A DNA stretch of 7,712 bases, taken from contig DIZZ01000037.1 of the NCBI GenBank assembly GCA_002428045.1, positions 1 through 7,712 on the forward strand. The letters are read 5' to 3'. The DNA is from Verrucomicrobia bacterium UBA6015 (lineage in GTDB: Bacteria; Verrucomicrobiota; Kiritimatiellia; UBA8416). The translations under genes and the position numbers were made by a program. Numbering within the stretch: the first letter of the stretch is position 1; each line of letters opens with the position of its first letter. Shown one piece after another: positions 4,490 to 7,712 of the stretch. The notes under the pieces are model-generated. The model saw only the letters and a list, made by a program, of their open reading frames with translations, was not told the DNA's origin and did not search any database.

Positions 4490-7400
4490 ATGAAAAAAAT
4501 GATATTGCTTCTGCTCACCATCGGCTGGCTAACGCCCGCTGCCGCCCTAGCTGAACTAAGTCTTTTTGCAAATACCAACCGGATTCACCACACCGCAGTC
4601 CAAGGCGTATGTGGTGACGGATTTCCTGCAGATTTATGCACAGGGCGGCAGCAATGAGGCGTCCTGCACCGTCTCGGCCAGTACCGGCTGGCTAACGGTC
4701 GGCCCAGAAACATTTACCTGTTCAACCAATTTGACCGGCTGGCTGTCGATTCAGTATAATACCCGCATCATGCCAGCGGGTACCTATACAACGATCGTGA
4801 CGGTATCCTCGCAGGATGTGACCAATCCGCCGGTGGAGGTGGAGGTGGTGCTGGATGTCGCCCCGACCAACCGGCTGGTACGCACCGATCCTCGCTATAT
4901 ATATGTGACGGTCCCGGAGGGCTCCCCGGCGGCAGCCGTGGAGTCGAGGTTTGAGGTCTGGAACGGCGGGTCGATCGCCACGAACATGGACTACACGGTG
5001 GAGGTCTCGGCCTTTGATACGAACTGGCTTTCGGTGTACCCAACGAATGGTACCAGTAGCGGCGAGGCCCATCTACATACGCTGGTGGTAACAAACCTGC
5101 AGTCGCTGGCGGTGGGCTCGTACTACTCGACGCTGATGATCCATTCGCTGACGGGGGGCAGCGATGGAACCGTCACGCTTGAGCTGACGGTTGCAGGGCC
5201 TCCGCCGGTCGCCTCGTTCAGTACGCAGGCGGTGAGCGTGGTTTGTACCCAGGGGAGTAATCCGGCCGACGTGCCGGTGTACCTGTGGAACCGCGGAGGG
5301 GGTACCCTCCATTACGCGCTCTCCGGTTCGCAGTCTTGGCTAGGCACCGATGCTGGCGCGGGCAGCATCACGACCGAAACCAATACCGTCCTGATCACGT
5401 TCAACACCGCCACGCTGACCGCTGGGACGTATGCTGGCCAGATCCTGCTGACCTCTGCGCAGCCCGGTTCGTTGCCGGTAGTGATCGCGGTGCAATTGAC
5501 GGTTCAGCCCCGTCCGGCGGTGATCGCGACCTCCGTACCGGCCTTGCGTCATGTAACCGATGCAGGGGCGGGGAGTTACACGACGAATGTGCAGATCTGG
5601 AATGCGGGTACGGGAAGCATGGATTATGCGATCTGGGACAATGCGGCCTGGCTTTCGGTGCTGCCAACCAATGGGAGCAGCAGTGGCGGCATCGCACCGT
5701 CCCACGGGGTCACCCTGAACCCGTCCGGGCTGGGCGAGGGGTCTTACAGCGGCACGCTTTATGTCGTGAGCGCGGGGGCGGTCAATCCCACACAGGCGGT
5801 GCCCGTACAGCTCAATCTGGCAGCCGTGATGGGCTGCGCCCCTAATTTCCTGGCACCGGCCATCGCCCAGGGATTGGAGGCGCCATCCGATCTGTTGCGG
5901 ATCTGGAATGCCGGGTCGACCAACGCGCTCAACTATCGCCTGACCTGTGATGCCGACTGGCTGGAGCTGTCCAGCGACACCGGCACGGTCTCCTCCGGCA
6001 CCAACACGGTGACGCTGACCTACCACACGACCAGCCTCGCGCCGCAGGTCCACCGCGCCGTGATCCGGGTGATTCCGCAGGATCCCTTTGAACGGCACAA
6101 GACGGTGCTGGTGAAGCTACGGGTTGCTGAGCCGGTCGGTGTGTATGCCGAAAAAATCGTATTTCACTCGGATCGCCTGGGTGACGCGGATATCTGGATG
6201 ATGGATCCGGACGGTTCGCATGAGCAGGTGCTGGTATATGGGGCGGGCGACCAAACCGAGCCGCGCCTCAGTCCGGACGGGCAGAAGCTGGCATACCTGG
6301 ATTCCTTCCTTGGCAAGGATCACCTAGTGGTGCGCGATCTGCGGTCAGGGGCTGACCAGCGCTTTGCCCCGCTTTATGATGTTCGCTGGAACCGACACAG
6401 CGACACCCTTTATGGCAATGATCGCGACGGTGTCGCCCGCAACGTCTACAGCCTCGATCTTCGGGGTACGCGCCGTATCGAGTTCGCCGTGCGCGACCGG
6501 GTCAAGCTGGCGGGCGTGGGAAGCTCCGACGGGCGCCTGTTCTATACGGAGGATGTCTATCAGGCTGCCACCACGGTGATCAAAAGCTACAACCCGACGA
6601 ACGCTGCGACGGCCATTCTTCTGAAGGATGACTCGCGCGAGGAGCGCCATGTGGAATTGAGCCCTTCGGACGATCAACTCTGTTATGCCAAAGCCACAAC
6701 CTTCAACAAGCCCCCCTTCAGCCTGTATCGCTTACGCACAGCCACGACCAAGGAAACGCGACTCACGCCGGGGGTGGCGGGATCCGACAGCTATCCAACC
6801 TTTGCACCGGTCGAGGATGCACTGGCCTTTATCCGTCGCTATGCGTCAAGCACGACGGCGGTGATCCGGCTGGATTTGGCGACCACGAACGAAACCGTGC
6901 TGCTCGTCGATGCCTATACCAAGGGCGCACCGGACTGGGGCACCTTGTTTGTGCGCGAGACGGGCACGCCAGCGATCGGACTGGGCACCAACGCGCTTGC
7001 CGTAAGCGCGATGATGGGCAGCACCAACCGCCTCACGCATAGTATCAGCGTCTGGAATGCGGGCGAAGGGCTGCTGAGCTACGCCGTCTCGAATACCGCC
7101 CCTTGGCTGCTGTTGCAAAGCGACGGCGGGGGCAGCACAGGCGAGGTGCGTCAGATCACCTTTGCGGTCGCCCTCGATGGTCTGATGAACGGCGTGTACA
7201 CCGATGTTGTCCATGTCGCTGCGTCAGGGGCCACCAACACCCCGCAGACCATCAGGGTGACGCTCACCGTTGATCCCTTGCCTGCCATGCTCAGCTTCAG
7301 CCCCGCCGCGTTGAATTTGTCATTGCTGCAGGGCGGCAATAAAACCGGCGACTACGTTTCCGTCTGGAACAGTGGCGGCGGGACACTGAACTTCACGCTT

Positions 7401-7712
7401 CAGGACAATCAGACCTGGATGACGGTATCCCCAGGGGTGGGCAGCTCCACCGGCGACTCCCAGTCGGTCTATGTCGAGCTCGATCCGGCAGGCCTATCCC
7501 TCGGTGCCCATACCGGGACGGTCAGCATACAAACCGCCATTGCCACACAGGCCGTTCCCGTGAACCTGACCATCATTATTCCGCCCGACACGAATGTGCC
7601 GGTGATCGCCTGGAGTCCCGGTGCCATCTCGAACAGCGTGGAGCGTACGCGCAATGCCTCCAGCCAGACGATTGAGGTCTGGAATGCGGGGAGCGGCCCG
7701 CTGTTCTATAAA
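4490..7712 (+). CDS. Large secreted multi-repeat (BACON/ASH-like) protein with TolB-like insert; frameshifted near 4580, 3' end outside window
   Basis: ATG 4490 opens a signal peptide (MKKMILLLLTIGWLTPAAA, then an Ala-rich cleavage region) and the mature start LSLFANTN. That frame stops at 4655-4657. The rest lies in the +1 frame, open without a stop from 4560 (after TAA 4557-4559) to the window end, over 1,000 codons. Removing one C of the pair at 4579-4580 joins them as FANTN-GFTTPQSKAYVV, which reads naturally, so a single-base insertion (real or sequencing) is likely. The long frame holds beta-sandwich repeats of ~102-109 residues, marked by a W-N-x-G motif whose Trp codons lie at 4959, 5286, 5598, 5904, 7053, 7365 and 7680, plus W-L-S-V-x-P-T-N-G and G-T-Y-x-G-x-I/V elements. 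These resemble BACON or ASH-type Ig-like domains of exported proteins. A divergent first repeat (about 4600-4860) lacks WNxG. The 383-residue step after 5904 contains a propeller segment. Function unknown; cell-surface or extracellular adhesion or binding is inferred. Confidence 0.7.
6131..6963 (+). other. TolB/PD40-like beta-propeller segment inside the repeat protein
   Basis: About 278 residues between the fifth and sixth sandwich repeats have a different character. IVFHSDRLGDADIWMMDPDG followed by TEPRLSPDGQKLAYL is the classic TolB/PD40 blade pattern (strand, D-I-W, D-x-D-G, then S-P-D-G and L-A-Y). Weaker blades follow with DVRWNRHSDTLYG, VELSPSDDQLCYAK, YPTFAPVEDALAFIRR and VIRLDLATTNETVLL. 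This would make roughly five or six blades. TolB-like propellers usually mediate protein binding. The insertion replaces no sandwich repeat; WNxG periodicity resumes directly after GTPAIGLGTNALAVSAM. Confidence 0.6.

Noticed and set aside
5340..6098. 252-codon minus-strand frame opposite the repeat protein
   Set aside because: Rich in Arg, Gly and His as expected from the antisense of GC-rich repeats; the plus frame shows clear periodic motifs.

Overview
The window looks like an accessory region of a GC-rich bacterial chromosome. A secreted protein built from many ~105-residue 'WNAG' beta-sandwich repeats, together with a REP-associated transposase, suggests a member of the PVC group (Verrucomicrobiota, Kiritimatiellota or Lentisphaerota). 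That placement is inferred from protein style only; no marker gene is present.

Layout. Positions 1-309 hold the 3' end of an EamA-type membrane transporter gene, visibly AT-richer than the rest. Positions 403-4209 form a mosaic built on one repeated ~170-bp coding segment (copies A-E, all on +). The only copy with a complete reading frame is D, a 109-residue membrane-like protein at 3330-3659. The gaps between copies hold discrete modules: A-[RAYT transposase]-B-[toxin-antitoxin pair 1]-C-[toxin-antitoxin pair 2]-D-[deleted RAYT copy]-E. Both toxin-antitoxin pairs lie on the minus strand, and each toxin stop lies at or inside a repeat copy. The A-RAYT-B block and the D-RAYT'-E block are near-identical duplicates, except that the second lost ~545 bp of the transposase domain.

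The transposase is unusual. A Y1/HUH REP-associated tyrosine transposase (HVH motif, YIRDNP tyrosine motif) is joined to a C-terminal domain resembling the DprA/SLOG Rossmann fold. Both RAYT copies are immediately preceded by a GTAG tetranucleotide and a perfect small hairpin that abuts the start codon. A larger GTAG-footed imperfect palindrome lies just beyond the second copy. Both are in keeping with a REP/RAYT system.

From 4490 to the window end runs a large exported protein. It has a signal peptide, then an apparent single-base frameshift near 4580, five BACON/ASH-like repeats, a TolB-like beta-propeller segment, and further repeats running off the end. It appears unrelated to the array and may be an ordinary surface or secreted protein.

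The most interesting reading is a modular array in which a fragment of a small membrane-protein gene serves as a direct-repeat boundary between exchangeable modules (toxin-antitoxin pairs and a RAYT-SLOG gene). The mechanism, whether homologous recombination between direct repeats or RAYT activity, cannot be decided from one window.
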